Source: Anabaena catenula FACHB-362
GTDB lineage: Bacteria; Cyanobacteriota; Cyanobacteriia; Cyanobacteriales; Nostocaceae
DNA length: 64,000 nt
NCBI RefSeq assembly: GCF_014698735.1
Contig: NZ_JACJTQ010000012.1
Coordinates: 1-64,000 of the forward strand
Reading direction: 5' to 3'
Positions 30,850-39,950 of the stretch are shown piece by piece (the first letter of the stretch is position 1; each line of letters begins with the position of its first letter). The translations under genes were made by a program, and so were the position numbers. Under the pieces are notes generated by a model. That model did no database searches. It worked only from the letters and a program-made list of their open reading frames with translations, and was not told the DNA's origin.

Positions 30850-32850
30850 ATGAGCATAACAGCAAACAATTGGCAAGCTAATAATCATGCTTATCTGACA
30901 GCATCTCTAGCTAAAATTAGAGAGGCTTTGGTGCAGCATATTGATCCTAGTTTGCTAGATGAAGAATTCATAATTGGGGAAAAATCAAAATCAAAAACTT
31001 CCACACTAGATGCAATTTCTTCTGAACAATCTGCTTTAGAAGAACTTTGTAGTATTTTTGGTTTGAGTGATTTTGAACACGATTTACTATTGTTGTGTGC
31101 TGGTGTAGAACTGGATGCGAGTTTTGCGGTACTTTGTGGTGCAGCTTGTGGGGATGCAGAAAAATCCTATCCTACCTTTGGTTTAGCGATAACGGTATTA
31201 GAAAATCTGCACTGGAGTGCTTTTAGTCCCAGTGGAATGTTACGCAAATGGCGATTAATTGAAGTTGGTTCTGGCAGTGGATTAATGAATAGCCCTCTAC
31301 GAATTGACGAGAGAATACTGCATTATTTAATGGGTGTGCAACATCTAGATTCACGCCTATTAGGGATGGTAGAACCTGTAGAAATAATGGAAGAATTAGT
31401 CCCATCTCACCAACAATTAGTCGAAAAAATAGTAGCTGCTTGGACAGTAGAAATTACAGATTTATTAAAATTGCCAGTATTACAATTGTGCGGAACAGAA
31501 GTAGCTAGTAAACGCCCTATTGCGGCTTTAGCTTGTGAATATTTAGGACAAAATTTATATACTATCGCTGCCCATAGTATACCTACTACTCCCATTGAAT
31601 TAAATCAGTTTAAGTTACTTTGGGAGCGAGAAGTGGCATTAAGTAACAGTGTATTGTTAATAGATTGTGATGATTTAGAAACAGCAGATACAGCCAGGGA
31701 AGCGGCTATTGCCCATTTGTGTGAATGGCTGCGTTCTCCGGTGATGATCACAACGAGCGATCGCAAACGAGCTAGACTGAGAGCTATGTTAGCCTTTGAT
31801 ATTGAACGCCCCACCAGCAACGAACAATATCAAGTTTGGCAAGCAGCATTAGGAACAAACACCTCATCTTTAAACGATCAAGTTGATACTTTAGTATCCC
31901 AATTTAATCTCAGCGCCCCCATCATTCAAGCCGCTTGTTCTCAAGTTCGTAGCGAGTGGCAACAGGCACAGGAATCACAAAATAATGTAGATTTTAACCT
32001 GCTGCTTTGGGATACTTGCCGCGCCCAAGCCAGACCCAAATTAGACGACTTAGCAGAACGAATTGAATCAAATGCAAACTGGGATGATTTAGTATTACCA
32101 GAACCACAAATGAAAGTCCTCAAAGAAATAGCTTCTCATGTTCAACAAAGAACAAAAGTTTATCAACGTTGGGGTTTTGGCAACAAAAGCGGTAGAGGTT
32201 TGGGAATTAGTTCTTTATTAGCTGGTGTTAGTGGTACAGGTAAAACCACAGCAGCAGAAGTGTTAGCACGGGAATTGCGACTAGATATATATCGCATTGA
32301 TTTGAGTGCGGTGGTGAGTAAGTATATTGGGGAGACAGAAAAAAATCTGCGGCGGGTATTTGATGCTGCTGAATTAGGAGGAGTGGTTTTACTTTTTGAT
32401 GAAGCTGATGCTTTGTTTGGTAAACGTACAGAAGTAAAAGATTCCCATGATCGTCATGCCAATGTAGAAGTAAGTTATTTATTACAACGTATGGAAACTT
32501 ATCGGGGTTTGTCGGTTTTAACTACTAATCTTAAGGATTCTTTGGATCAGGCATTTTTGCGCCGTATTCGTTTTGTGGTGCAGTTTCCCTTTCCAGATGC
32601 GGCCACAAGGGCAGAAATTTGGCGTAGGGTTTTTCCCAAAGATACACCAACAGAAGGATTGGATTTTCAGAGGTTGGCACAGTTAAATGTAGCAGGAGGA
32701 AATATTCGCAATATTGCACTCAACACAGCATTTTTAGCGGCTGATGCCGGAGAAGTGGTGACAATGAAGTACGTTTTACAAGCTACGATGAGTGAGTATA
32801 TAAAATTAGAACGGGCGTTGACGGATGCGGAGATTAAAGGTTGGGTTTGA
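30850..32850 (+). CDS. AAA+ ATPase of the contractile injection system (Afp15-like)
   Basis: A 666-residue AAA+ protein. An N-terminal helical domain is followed by a degenerate first ATPase-like half. The active AAA module has Walker A GVSGTGKTTAAE (near 458), Walker B VVLLFDEADALFG (near 511-523), sensor text VLTTNLKDSLDQAFLRR with an arginine finger, and a C-terminal helical lid (GNIRNIALNTAF). In eCIS loci this family (Afp15/Pvc15) is needed for particle assembly, probably through cargo or chaperone-type action. It sits just ahead of the two cargo candidates, which fits that role. Confidence 0.9.
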   Translation: MSITANNWQANNHAYLTASLAKIREALVQHIDPSLLDEEFIIGEKSKSKTSTLDAISSEQSALEELCSIFGLSDFEHDLLLLCAGVELDASFAVLCGAACGDAEKSYPTFGLAITVLENLHWSAFSPSGMLRKWRLIEVGSGSGLMNSPLRIDERILHYLMGVQHLDSRLLGMVEPVEIMEELVPSHQQLVEKIVAAWTVEITDLLKLPVLQLCGTEVASKRPIAALACEYLGQNLYTIAAHSIPTTPIELNQFKLLWEREVALSNSVLLIDCDDLETADTAREAAIAHLCEWLRSPVMITTSDRKRARLRAMLAFDIERPTSNEQYQVWQAALGTNTSSLNDQVDTLVSQFNLSAPIIQAACSQVRSEWQQAQESQNNVDFNLLLWDTCRAQARPKLDDLAERIESNANWDDLVLPEPQMKVLKEIASHVQQRTKVYQRWGFGNKSGRGLGISSLLAGVSGTGKTTAAEVLARELRLDIYRIDLSAVVSKYIGETEKNLRRVFDAAELGGVVLLFDEADALFGKRTEVKDSHDRHANVEVSYLLQRMETYRGLSVLTTNLKDSLDQAFLRRIRFVVQFPFPDAATRAEIWRRVFPKDTPTEGLDFQRLAQLNVAGGNIRNIALNTAFLAADAGEVVTMKYVLQATMSEYIKLERALTDAEIKGWV

Positions 32851-32899
32851 TTGATTTTTGTGGCAGTGAATTTTTGTTTTACTTATTAATAAGAGGAAT

Positions 32900-34033
32900 A
32901 TGTCTATGGGAAGCCGACAACTTACTAAGAATAAAAAAAGTCAAGGTGAAACTTTAGCTCTAACTTCGGGGATGTTTGAGGGGCGATCGTTTGCAGTACA
33001 GGGGAAACTGGGGGGGAAGGTAAAAAAGCCTGATTTTAATACTTCTTTGATACGGGCTGAGAGGTATGGGCATAATTTGGATAGGATGCAGCCTACAAGT
33101 ATTTCAGCCTCACAACCAATTCAAGCAGCGAGAACTAGCAGAACTACTCAAACAGGGCAATCTTCAAGTTTATTTGCGACTAATTCAGTGACAACAGAAG
33201 AGCAAGCTCACCAACTTCAGGTAGGTCAGCAACAACAACAATACCAGATACCTCAAAGACTACACCATTTTTGGGCAGGAGGAAATTTAACTCAAGACGC
33301 TCTTCAAAACTTAATAGCTTGGCAAGAAAAAGCACAAACTAATGCATGGAGTCAAACGCTGTGGACAGACTCAAAAGTAAACAATCATTTTAATAATCCA
33401 GGATTACCACAAAACCTTGAATTTCTAAAGGCACAAGGAATTAATGTCCAGGATATGGCGCATATTGGCTTGATGAATCAAGAAAGTGATATGGCTTATT
33501 TCAACTTGCGAAAACAACTACTACAAACAGGTGATACATCTGTACTGCCATATATGTCTGACCTAGCCCGCTATACACATTTATACCGTCAAGGCGGTGT
33601 GTATGCCGACGTAGATATTAACCCTGGAAGGGTTGATCTATCAAATCCATTAACGCATCGAGATCCAGTGGGGGAAGTTCCACTTCTAGGTCCAGGATTT
33701 CGGACTCAGCAAGATGCAATAAGTTTAGGATACGATCCATTACAACCGAGTGATTCACCAAGCAATTTGGCAGCTATTAATAACAGTTTTAGTACATATC
33801 AGATTGGCAATCACTTTATTGCTACTCGACCCGGAACAGAAATGATGAAAACAGTTTCCGGTATAGCGGCTAAAAATCTAAATCAAAGCAGCGTAACTAA
33901 TGGCCCTTCCGATGTGATAAGAGCCTTTGCTAAACAAGATCTCGATCTAGATCAGGTGCATGAACAAGCAAACGGACCGTGGAATCCTCATATCAAATGG
34001 ATAACAGATGAGAGCAATAACACGGTGAACTGA
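32900..34033 (+). CDS. Putative injected toxin: TcdA/TcdB-like glycosyltransferase
   Basis: A 377-residue protein. Residues 118-250 match the catalytic domain of large clostridial glucosyltransferases (GT44 type): an HHFWAGG entry strand at 122-128, then SDLARY with Asp221 and Arg224, then GGVYADVDINPG with Tyr235 and the DXD pair Asp237/Asp239. These correspond to the nucleotide-sugar and Mn2+ residues of that family. The N-terminus (FAVQGK at 31-36, and PD-x-x-T-x-L-x-RA-x-R-x-GHN at 44-59) is shared with the following DUF4157 protein, so it may be a loading signal. There is no signal peptide. RBS: AGAGGA before ATG. The target is unknown; family members modify small GTPases in eukaryotic cells. 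Confidence 0.8.
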   Translation: MSMGSRQLTKNKKSQGETLALTSGMFEGRSFAVQGKLGGKVKKPDFNTSLIRAERYGHNLDRMQPTSISASQPIQAARTSRTTQTGQSSSLFATNSVTTEEQAHQLQVGQQQQQYQIPQRLHHFWAGGNLTQDALQNLIAWQEKAQTNAWSQTLWTDSKVNNHFNNPGLPQNLEFLKAQGINVQDMAHIGLMNQESDMAYFNLRKQLLQTGDTSVLPYMSDLARYTHLYRQGGVYADVDINPGRVDLSNPLTHRDPVGEVPLLGPGFRTQQDAISLGYDPLQPSDSPSNLAAINNSFSTYQIGNHFIATRPGTEMMKTVSGIAAKNLNQSSVTNGPSDVIRAFAKQDLDLDQVHEQANGPWNPHIKWITDESNNTVN

Positions 34034-34355
34034 TTGTTGAAGGGAATAATTTCTCCCTTGACCTATATTAAGTGAATGAGGATGAAGTGCAATCACAATA
34101 ATTGCTTTCAAAGCTTTAGACAAGAGGAAATGTGTAAGTGATTAGCGCATTAATTTTTAGCAAAATTTTTCCATAAATTTATCCCAAACTTACTAATTAT
34201 GACGTATGGCAATAGTAAAGACTACAACTTCTTAATTAGAGCCAGAGAACCCCCATTTCTCATGCTCTTTTTACCTTAAAACAGCAGTAACAATCCTCTG
34301 TTTTACTCAGAAAAATCACAGCAACTACCTCTCCTAAAAAGAGAAAGTTACCAAT
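34034..34355. other. Intergenic region between the two cargo candidates
   Basis: About 320 bases with no gene. A weak hairpin (AGGGAATAATTTCTCCCT near 34038-34056) lies after the glycosyltransferase stop. The region likely holds a separate promoter for the DUF4157 gene, so the two cargo genes may not be one transcript. Confidence 0.35.
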
Positions 34356-35360
34356 ATGCAAAAGCAAATTCAAAAAAAACCGATGGCGAACAACCCCGCA
34401 GCGAAATCATCGCATAGTGGGTTTGCCAGTCAAGGCTTTACAGTCCAGTCAAAATCAGATAAAGCCTCTCCCGACTTGAAAACTCAATTGAGTCGAGCCA
34501 CACGCTTTGGTCATAACATGAGCCAAATGACCGCAATGCAAACCAAAGCCGCAGAACCAGCAACTCAGGCTATTCAACGTCAAGAAGAACATGAAGAAGC
34601 TGGACAGATGAAGTCTGAGCAAAGCTCTCAACCTTCCATCCAACGTCAGGCTGCATCCCCTACCCCTAGTTCTGGTAACTCCATACCTGGGGGAGTCAGG
34701 GCAAAAATGGAAAACTCATTCGGGACGAGTTTCTCTGATGTGAATATCCACACTGATAGCATCCAAGCCAAGTCAATTGGAGCTTTAGCCTATACCCAAG
34801 GAAGCAACATTCACTTTGCCCCCGGACAATATAACCCCCAAAGTCCATCAGGACAGTCATTGTTAGGACATGAACTCACTCATGTTGTGCAGCAGAGAGC
34901 CGGAAGAGTGGCAGTACCTACCCAAAGTAAAGGCGCACCTATCAATGCTGACCCATCCCTAGAAAATGAGGCAGATCAAATGGGAGCAAAAGCAGCACGG
35001 GGTGAAGTCGCTCAAGTTCCCGGTGCAGCAGGAGGTATGGCAAGTAGTTCATCACCAATCCAAAACAGCACCCAACCCGTTCAGTGCTTTCTGCCGCTAT
35101 TATTAGGTGGTCTACTTGGTGGCATTGGCGGAGGAATGGGTGACAGCCTCTTCAGAACAATTACAGGCGGTGGTGGTGGTGGTGCTGGGGGCGGGGGCGG
35201 TGGCATGATGCCGCCTCCAATGCCTATGATGCCGCCTCCAATGCCTATGATGCCGCCTCCAATGTCGATGATGCCTCCTCGAATGCCTATGATGCCGCCT
35301 CCAATGTCGATGATGCCTCCTCGAATGCCTATGATGCCTCCTATGATGGAATGTTATTAA
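34356..35360 (+). CDS. DUF4157 eCIS cargo protein with glycine-zipper tail
   Basis: A 334-residue protein. The N-terminal motif (FTVQSK at 28-33, PD-x-x-T-x-L-x-RA-x-R-x-GHN at 39-54) matches that of the preceding glycosyltransferase. The DUF4157 domain (about 113-215) has the zinc motif HELTH at 172-176, with LENEAD near 202-207 as the third-ligand region; DUF4157 is a hallmark of eCIS cargo. The C-terminal part is LLPLLLGG, then GGIGGGMGD (a hydrophobic glycine-zipper), a polyglycine run, then Met-Pro repeats (PPPMPMM). The tail has no known enzymatic domain and might insert into membranes. Confidence 0.85.
   Translation: MQKQIQKKPMANNPAAKSSHSGFASQGFTVQSKSDKASPDLKTQLSRATRFGHNMSQMTAMQTKAAEPATQAIQRQEEHEEAGQMKSEQSSQPSIQRQAASPTPSSGNSIPGGVRAKMENSFGTSFSDVNIHTDSIQAKSIGALAYTQGSNIHFAPGQYNPQSPSGQSLLGHELTHVVQQRAGRVAVPTQSKGAPINADPSLENEADQMGAKAARGEVAQVPGAAGGMASSSSPIQNSTQPVQCFLPLLLGGLLGGIGGGMGDSLFRTITGGGGGGAGGGGGGMMPPPMPMMPPPMPMMPPPMSMMPPRMPMMPPPMSMMPPRMPMMPPMMECY
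35207..35344 (+). repeat. Tandem Met-Pro coding repeat
   Basis: Units of about 18-21 bases (ATGCCGCCTCCAATGCCT) repeat to the end of the DUF4157 gene. They create a His/Arg-rich minus-strand frame that I reject as a gene. Confidence 0.7.
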
Positions 35361-35414
35361 GCGGTTTACTGCATAGTATTGGCAAGTCACGCCAGTAGAG
35401 TTATTTCTCGTTTT

Positions 35415-35540
35415 CTCGTTCCCATACTCTGTATGGGAATGAATTCTAGAAGGCTCTGCCTAACGCCAAGCTGTGCTATTAATAACTGTAGAGGCAGAGC
35501 CTCTGTGATAGTATTCCCAGTCAGAGACTGGGAACAAGAT
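35415..35540. repeat. Palindromic dispersed repeat block
   Basis: Three short dyads in a row: TTCCCATACTCTGTATGGGAA near 35418-35438 (written as two arms TTCCCATAC and GTATGGGAA), AGGCTCTGCCT near 35450-35460 with its partner AGGCAGAGCCT near 35491-35501, and TTCCCAGTCAGAGACTGGGAA near 35515-35535 (arms TTCCCAGTC and GACTGGGAA). The block resembles dispersed repeats of cyanobacteria. No gene. Confidence 0.55.
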
Positions 35541-35564
35541 AATTCACGAATTAAGAATTACGCG

Positions 35565-36902
35565 CTACCCAATCATTACTATTGGGCTAACATACTGCTC
35601 TAACGTATTGCTGTCGGGATTTGTATCTACCTCTAAGGGACTTTCCGCACCATCTATTTGCACTCGCACTAAATATTGTCCCCCTTTAACTTCGTAGATG
35701 GGAAATATCACCTCATTTGTCTCTTCACTACGAGACTTGGCAATAAAGATATATGATGCCGGATTTGATGCGCGTTCGTTTAAAAACATTAAAACTCGTT
35801 GGGCAGTACCAACGATTAAATCAACTTCCACTCTGAGTTGGGCTGTATAAAATCCATCGCGGTTGTCTTCTAGTTCTTGTACTTCTATTTCCATCAATGT
35901 CGGACACAACACGAAAGGCATGACATTAGAACCAATTGCTAGTTCTGGTTCAAATCGCAATCTTTTGGGAATTGTATGTAATATTTGTAAGCTTTGTACC
36001 CCGGCTCTGAGGTAACGGACTTGTTCTGTTGGTAAAGCAGATAACTCTAAACGGATTTCGTTTTCACTAATCTTTGATGGTGCGAGTTTGGCATCACCAA
36101 TTCTAATTTGAATGCGATCGCGCAGCGCCTGGGGAACTGATTCCCGCATTGTTTGTCTAGAAGATTCCCGTAATGAAGCCGAATCAGTATCACCGTCTAA
36201 ATGCTGACCACGAATAATAATATTACTACTAGTTAAAATTGGTTGATTAGCCCCAGTTTCTGACGCTACTTGCAAAATTTGCGGCTGGTTGGGAGTTGTG
36301 TAAAATTCCACCCGCCGGACTGGTAAGGCTCTACCACTGGTTTTGTTACCTTCTATTAATACGGCACTACCCTGACAAGCAAAAGATAAGGCATAGGGAG
36401 TCTGGAATAATACTGACCAGATTTTTGATAATTCTTCGATATCCATCATGCTGGGAAGAATAGTCACTCGTTCCACTTGTTGCTCTAGGGTGGAATCTGC
36501 CAAATAACTATAAGTCGGGTTATTGACTGTCTCTCGAATCATTTCTGGTGTGATGATCGGATAGTCAACAATAGTACGCACAGTGCTACCTAGTAGGCGT
36601 TGTGGTTCCAACTCAACTTCATTACCATAAAAGCTCATTAAATAATAGAGGTCTAATCCAGCTTGTGCGTGTTTGATTAATTCTCCTTTTGGACGACGGC
36701 TGCGTAAATCATGATTTCGCCAAGCCGGATTGGGGGTAGCTTGGTACAAAAAAATATTTACTCCCACCTCTGGGGTTTTACTTCCCGAAGTTTCTGGACG
36801 AACTGTAGTGACTCTTGCTCCGGGTACATCTACTTGGATGGTAGACTGTATAATCCTGCGTAAAGTTGCGGTTACAGTGGCGATCGCTAGGTAATTACTC
36901 AT
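35565..36902 (-). CDS. DUF4255 tail-terminator/cap protein (Afp16-like)
   Basis: A 445-residue protein, the only injection gene on the minus strand. Its N-terminal 180 residues are the DUF4255 domain: LAIATVTATLRRIIQ at the start, VNIFLYQATPNPAWRNHDLR, and LDLYYLMSFYGNE, all typical of Afp16/Pvc16 proteins that cap the sheath and tube. The C-terminal 260 residues are an Ig-like extension (SNIIIRGQHLDGD, LRAGVQSLQILH), longer than the cap domain itself. It is divergent from the sheath gene, with about 520 bases between them that must hold both promoters. Confidence 0.82.
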   Translation of the reverse strand: MSNYLAIATVTATLRRIIQSTIQVDVPGARVTTVRPETSGSKTPEVGVNIFLYQATPNPAWRNHDLRSRRPKGELIKHAQAGLDLYYLMSFYGNEVELEPQRLLGSTVRTIVDYPIITPEMIRETVNNPTYSYLADSTLEQQVERVTILPSMMDIEELSKIWSVLFQTPYALSFACQGSAVLIEGNKTSGRALPVRRVEFYTTPNQPQILQVASETGANQPILTSSNIIIRGQHLDGDTDSASLRESSRQTMRESVPQALRDRIQIRIGDAKLAPSKISENEIRLELSALPTEQVRYLRAGVQSLQILHTIPKRLRFEPELAIGSNVMPFVLCPTLMEIEVQELEDNRDGFYTAQLRVEVDLIVGTAQRVLMFLNERASNPASYIFIAKSRSEETNEVIFPIYEVKGGQYLVRVQIDGAESPLEVDTNPDSNTLEQYVSPIVMIG

Positions 36903-37423
36903 AATCTTTGGCGTTGATGGCTATTTTGTTAATTGGTAATTTTCTGGCACGAAATCGGTAATAAAAATTTACAACCATGATTTCTGGTCACGTCTTACCT
37001 AACTAGCAACTGACTCTGTTAGGACTTACGCATAAGTCACGGAATAACTAACCGCAGAGAACACAGAGGAAAGGTCGGAGTAAGAATTTGGAAGAGTTTT
37101 TGCGTAAGTCCTATCTGTATATAGATTTCCAAAAATTGGACTCATGCAGATAAAAAATAATTTTTCCTGAGCAACTGCATAAGTAAAATTCACCAACATC
37201 TATTACCACTTAAGTAGTAATAGTCTAACTAGTGGAAGATGTCAAAAATATCTAGAAATTATACCCAGACTGAGGTCTTGAGGTTTTCTCCTCCTACCTT
37301 GTTCCACTGGTGAGACATTTAACTCGGAAATAAAGCAACTTAGATTTTGGGTGTGTCTATGTATTACACCAATAAGATGCCATCCGTACTACCTGGATAA
37401 TTCCATTTAAGGACGACCATAAT
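36903..37423. promoter_or_regulatory. Divergent promoter region for cap and sheath genes
   Basis: About 520 bases between the minus-strand cap gene and the plus-strand sheath gene. It contains the 94-bp MITE at 37020-37113. An AAGGA lies about 9 bases before the sheath ATG. I see no confident -35/-10 pair, so the promoter is inferred from gene layout only. Confidence 0.4.
37020..37113. mobile_element. 94-bp MITE (TAGGACTTACGCA ends), second copy
   Basis: TAGGACTTACGCA at 37020-37032 and its complement at 37101-37113. Length is exactly that of the 21020-21113 element, but the interior differs and has no 28-bp palindrome. It lies in the sheath/cap promoter region. Confidence 0.75.
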
Positions 37424-39082
37424 ATGGGCAGACTTGATTACTTTGCTCCTGGTGTATACGTCGAAGAGGTTGACCGTGGTAGTCGCCCCATAGAAGGGGT
37501 GCAAACCAATATTGGCGCATTTATTGGTTTTTCCGAAGCAATACGCAATGGTGCTGAAATCGGTAAGCCGATGTTGGTTACTACCTGGGATCAGTATCTA
37601 GAATATTTTGCTAGGGAAAATTCCGATGGTTATACAGACTTTGACGCTTATTTACCTTTTGCCGTCAACGGCTGGTTTTTAAATGGGGGCGCTCGCTGTT
37701 GGGTGGTTAGTATTGGTACGCAACTACCAAAACCAGCCGAAGAAACTACTCAACCCAGTCCTGACTCTACTGCACTGACCCTCAAAACTTCTGGAAAGCG
37801 CCAATCTTTGCAATTTAGCCTCAAACCAGAAGAAGCACAACAGGGTGCAGTCAATGTAGAAATTCTCCCAGGAGAGCCGAAAACCAACACACCGTCTGAC
37901 CCCAATGCTCCAGTCCCAGTACCTGCGGAGTTTTTCACACTCAGAGTCAAGCGGGATGGAGAACAACTAGAAAGGTTTGACAATCTCACCATGAACCGCG
38001 AGGTTCAGGAAGAGATAGGAACCTATGCAGTAACAGCGCTGCAAGAGTCACAGTATGTTAATGTGGTTGACCTCACACAAACAGGACTCCCCCTAGTCCG
38101 TCGTCCTTTAGATGGGCAATTTGAGGTCAGTCCTCCTCCTATATTACCTACCCAAGAAAATTTGGCGCGGTATGTACAAGGCGATCGCAATGACCGCAAA
38201 GGAATTCAAGGGCTATTTGAGATTGATGAAGTGACCATTATTGCCTGTCCTGACTTGATGCGAGCCTATCAAGCTGAACTGCTAGATCAAGATCAAGTCC
38301 ACGGCATTATGGAATTGATGGTTGGTTTGTGCGAAAACTCAACGCCAAATCCACCCAACCGCATGGTAGTTTTAGATGCACCACCAGATAAAGTCAAACC
38401 CCAGCACGTCAGCAGCTGGTTACTGAATGACTTTCAACGTCGCTCCATGTTCGCGGCTTTGTACTATCCCTGGCTGAAAGTTGCCAATCCCCGCAAAAAC
38501 GGTAAACCAATTTTTGTCCCTCCCTGTGGTCACATGATGGGCGTGTGGTCACGCACCGATGAAACCAGAGGTGTATACAAAGCACCAGCTAACGAAACTC
38601 CTCGCGGTGTCATCGGTTTAGCTTATGACTGTAACTTCCGCGAACAAGAATTATTGAACCCCCAAGGCATTAATTGTATCCGTACCTTCCCCGGTAGAGG
38701 AATCAAAATCTGGGGTGCAAGAACTTTAGTAGAACCAGAAAAAACAGAATGGCGCTATATCAGCGTTCGTCGTTTGATGAGCTATATCGAAAAATCTATC
38801 GAATTAGGTACTCAGTGGGTTGTATTCGAGCCAAACGATCAAGACTTATGGGCAAGAGTGCGGCGCACCATCAGTAACTTTTTAGAACGACTGTGGAGGG
38901 AAGGTGCATTATTCGGAGGCACACCCGAACAAGCATTTTATGTCAAATGTGACGAAACAATTAACACACCTGAAACCATGATTTTGGGTCGGTTGTATGT
39001 GGAAGTTGGTGTTTGTCCCGTCCGACCAGCAGAATTTGTCATTTTCCGTATTAGTCAATGGACTGGTCAAGAAGACGAATAA
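37424..39082 (+). CDS. Contractile sheath protein (Afp2/Pvc2-like)
   Basis: A 552-residue sheath subunit. The N-terminus, FAPGVYVEEVDRGSRPIEGV then GAFIGF, is the classic start of phage-tail-like sheath proteins. The C-terminal half has GVIGLAYDCNF, NPQGINCIRTFPGRGIKIWGAR, RYISVRRLMSYIEKSI and WVVFEPNDQDLWARV, which form the conserved sheath domain that interlocks subunits. An insertion around residues 100-230 probably makes a surface-exposed domain. Only one sheath gene is present, unlike Afp and PVC clusters which have three. The product is needed in high copy; the gene is followed by 387 non-coding bases before the tube gene. Confidence 0.95.
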   Translation: MGRLDYFAPGVYVEEVDRGSRPIEGVQTNIGAFIGFSEAIRNGAEIGKPMLVTTWDQYLEYFARENSDGYTDFDAYLPFAVNGWFLNGGARCWVVSIGTQLPKPAEETTQPSPDSTALTLKTSGKRQSLQFSLKPEEAQQGAVNVEILPGEPKTNTPSDPNAPVPVPAEFFTLRVKRDGEQLERFDNLTMNREVQEEIGTYAVTALQESQYVNVVDLTQTGLPLVRRPLDGQFEVSPPPILPTQENLARYVQGDRNDRKGIQGLFEIDEVTIIACPDLMRAYQAELLDQDQVHGIMELMVGLCENSTPNPPNRMVVLDAPPDKVKPQHVSSWLLNDFQRRSMFAALYYPWLKVANPRKNGKPIFVPPCGHMMGVWSRTDETRGVYKAPANETPRGVIGLAYDCNFREQELLNPQGINCIRTFPGRGIKIWGARTLVEPEKTEWRYISVRRLMSYIEKSIELGTQWVVFEPNDQDLWARVRRTISNFLERLWREGALFGGTPEQAFYVKCDETINTPETMILGRLYVEVGVCPVRPAEFVIFRISQWTGQEDE

Positions 39083-39469
39083 AACCATTCATCCTGAATA
39101 TTCTCATTAGTTACTATTAACCCCAATAGCTAGTCATCTAGTTAAATTTGGTAATGGCAATTAAGAATATGCAAGATGTGAATTTAGTAATTATAGGAAT
39201 CATATTTAATTTTTGAAAAAATAGGTAAGGTGGGCATTGTCCACCATATCTATGTTTTCTTTGGCATTGCCTACGCCACTGTAAGGTTTCAGAAATGATT
39301 TATGATTCCTAGAGTGATTTTTCATTAAAAATTACTAAATAATTGATCATCAATGGCAAATGTGCAGCTAAAATAATGAAACTTTAAAAATTATGACAAA
39401 ACCAGAAACGTAAAAACTTCAATCATCAGGTTTTTCCAAATCCAATAAACAGTAATTAGGAGTTAAATC
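39083..39469. other. Intergenic region between sheath and tube
   Basis: No gene. A short dyad (GGTGGGCATTGTCCACC at 39229-39245) could be a weak terminator or dispersed repeat. A separate tube promoter is likely, as the next start has its own AGGAG. Confidence 0.4.
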
Positions 39470-39940
39470 GTGGCGACATCAACAGATGAATTATTAGTCA
39501 GTTGTAGGTTTTACTTTGAGGCTGATGGTCTGGTAGATAAGCAAATCCTAGAAGTTTCAGGTTTAAGTGCAGAAAATCCAGCCGCAGGAGGTGACAAAGT
39601 ATTGGGTTCAGGCAAAAATGCTGTTAATTTACGTCAGGCCGCTCCCACTCGTGTCAAATTTACTCCAGTTGTGATCAAGGTTGTAGCAACTACTAATACA
39701 GACCTTTATAAGTGGTATGAAAACTGCAACAAAAATGAAGGTGGTCAATCGCAATGGACATCCAATCGTAAAGCAGCTTCAGTAACTGTATATGACCAAG
39801 CTGGAGCAATGAAAGCACGTTGGGAATTGCAGAATGCTTATCCCACAAAATATGAAGGACCCAAACTAGAAGCAAGCTCCAATGATGTAGCTAATGAAAC
39901 TATTACCCTAGTTCACGAAGATATCAAGCGAGTGCAGTAA
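39470..39940 (+). CDS. Inner tube protein 1 (T4 gp19 family)
   Basis: A 156-residue tube subunit starting with GTG (AGGAG upstream). The motifs FYFEADGLVDKQILEVSGLS, TRVKFTPVVIKVVATTNTDLYKWYENC and LEASSNDVANETITLVHEDIKRV are typical of the contractile-tail inner tube. It is likely the main tube protein, since a strong terminator follows and separates it from the baseplate genes, as would suit a high-copy product. Confidence 0.93.
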   Translation: MATSTDELLVSCRFYFEADGLVDKQILEVSGLSAENPAAGGDKVLGSGKNAVNLRQAAPTRVKFTPVVIKVVATTNTDLYKWYENCNKNEGGQSQWTSNRKAASVTVYDQAGAMKARWELQNAYPTKYEGPKLEASSNDVANETITLVHEDIKRVQ

Positions 39941-39950
39941 TAGTCAAAGT

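Noticed and set aside
35112-35390. 92-codon His/Arg-rich minus-strand frame
   Set aside because: Antisense of the Met-Pro coding repeat; no start signal and no biology expected.
35379-35603. 74-codon plus-strand frame
   Set aside because: Lies over palindromic dispersed repeats and the end of the cap gene on the other strand.
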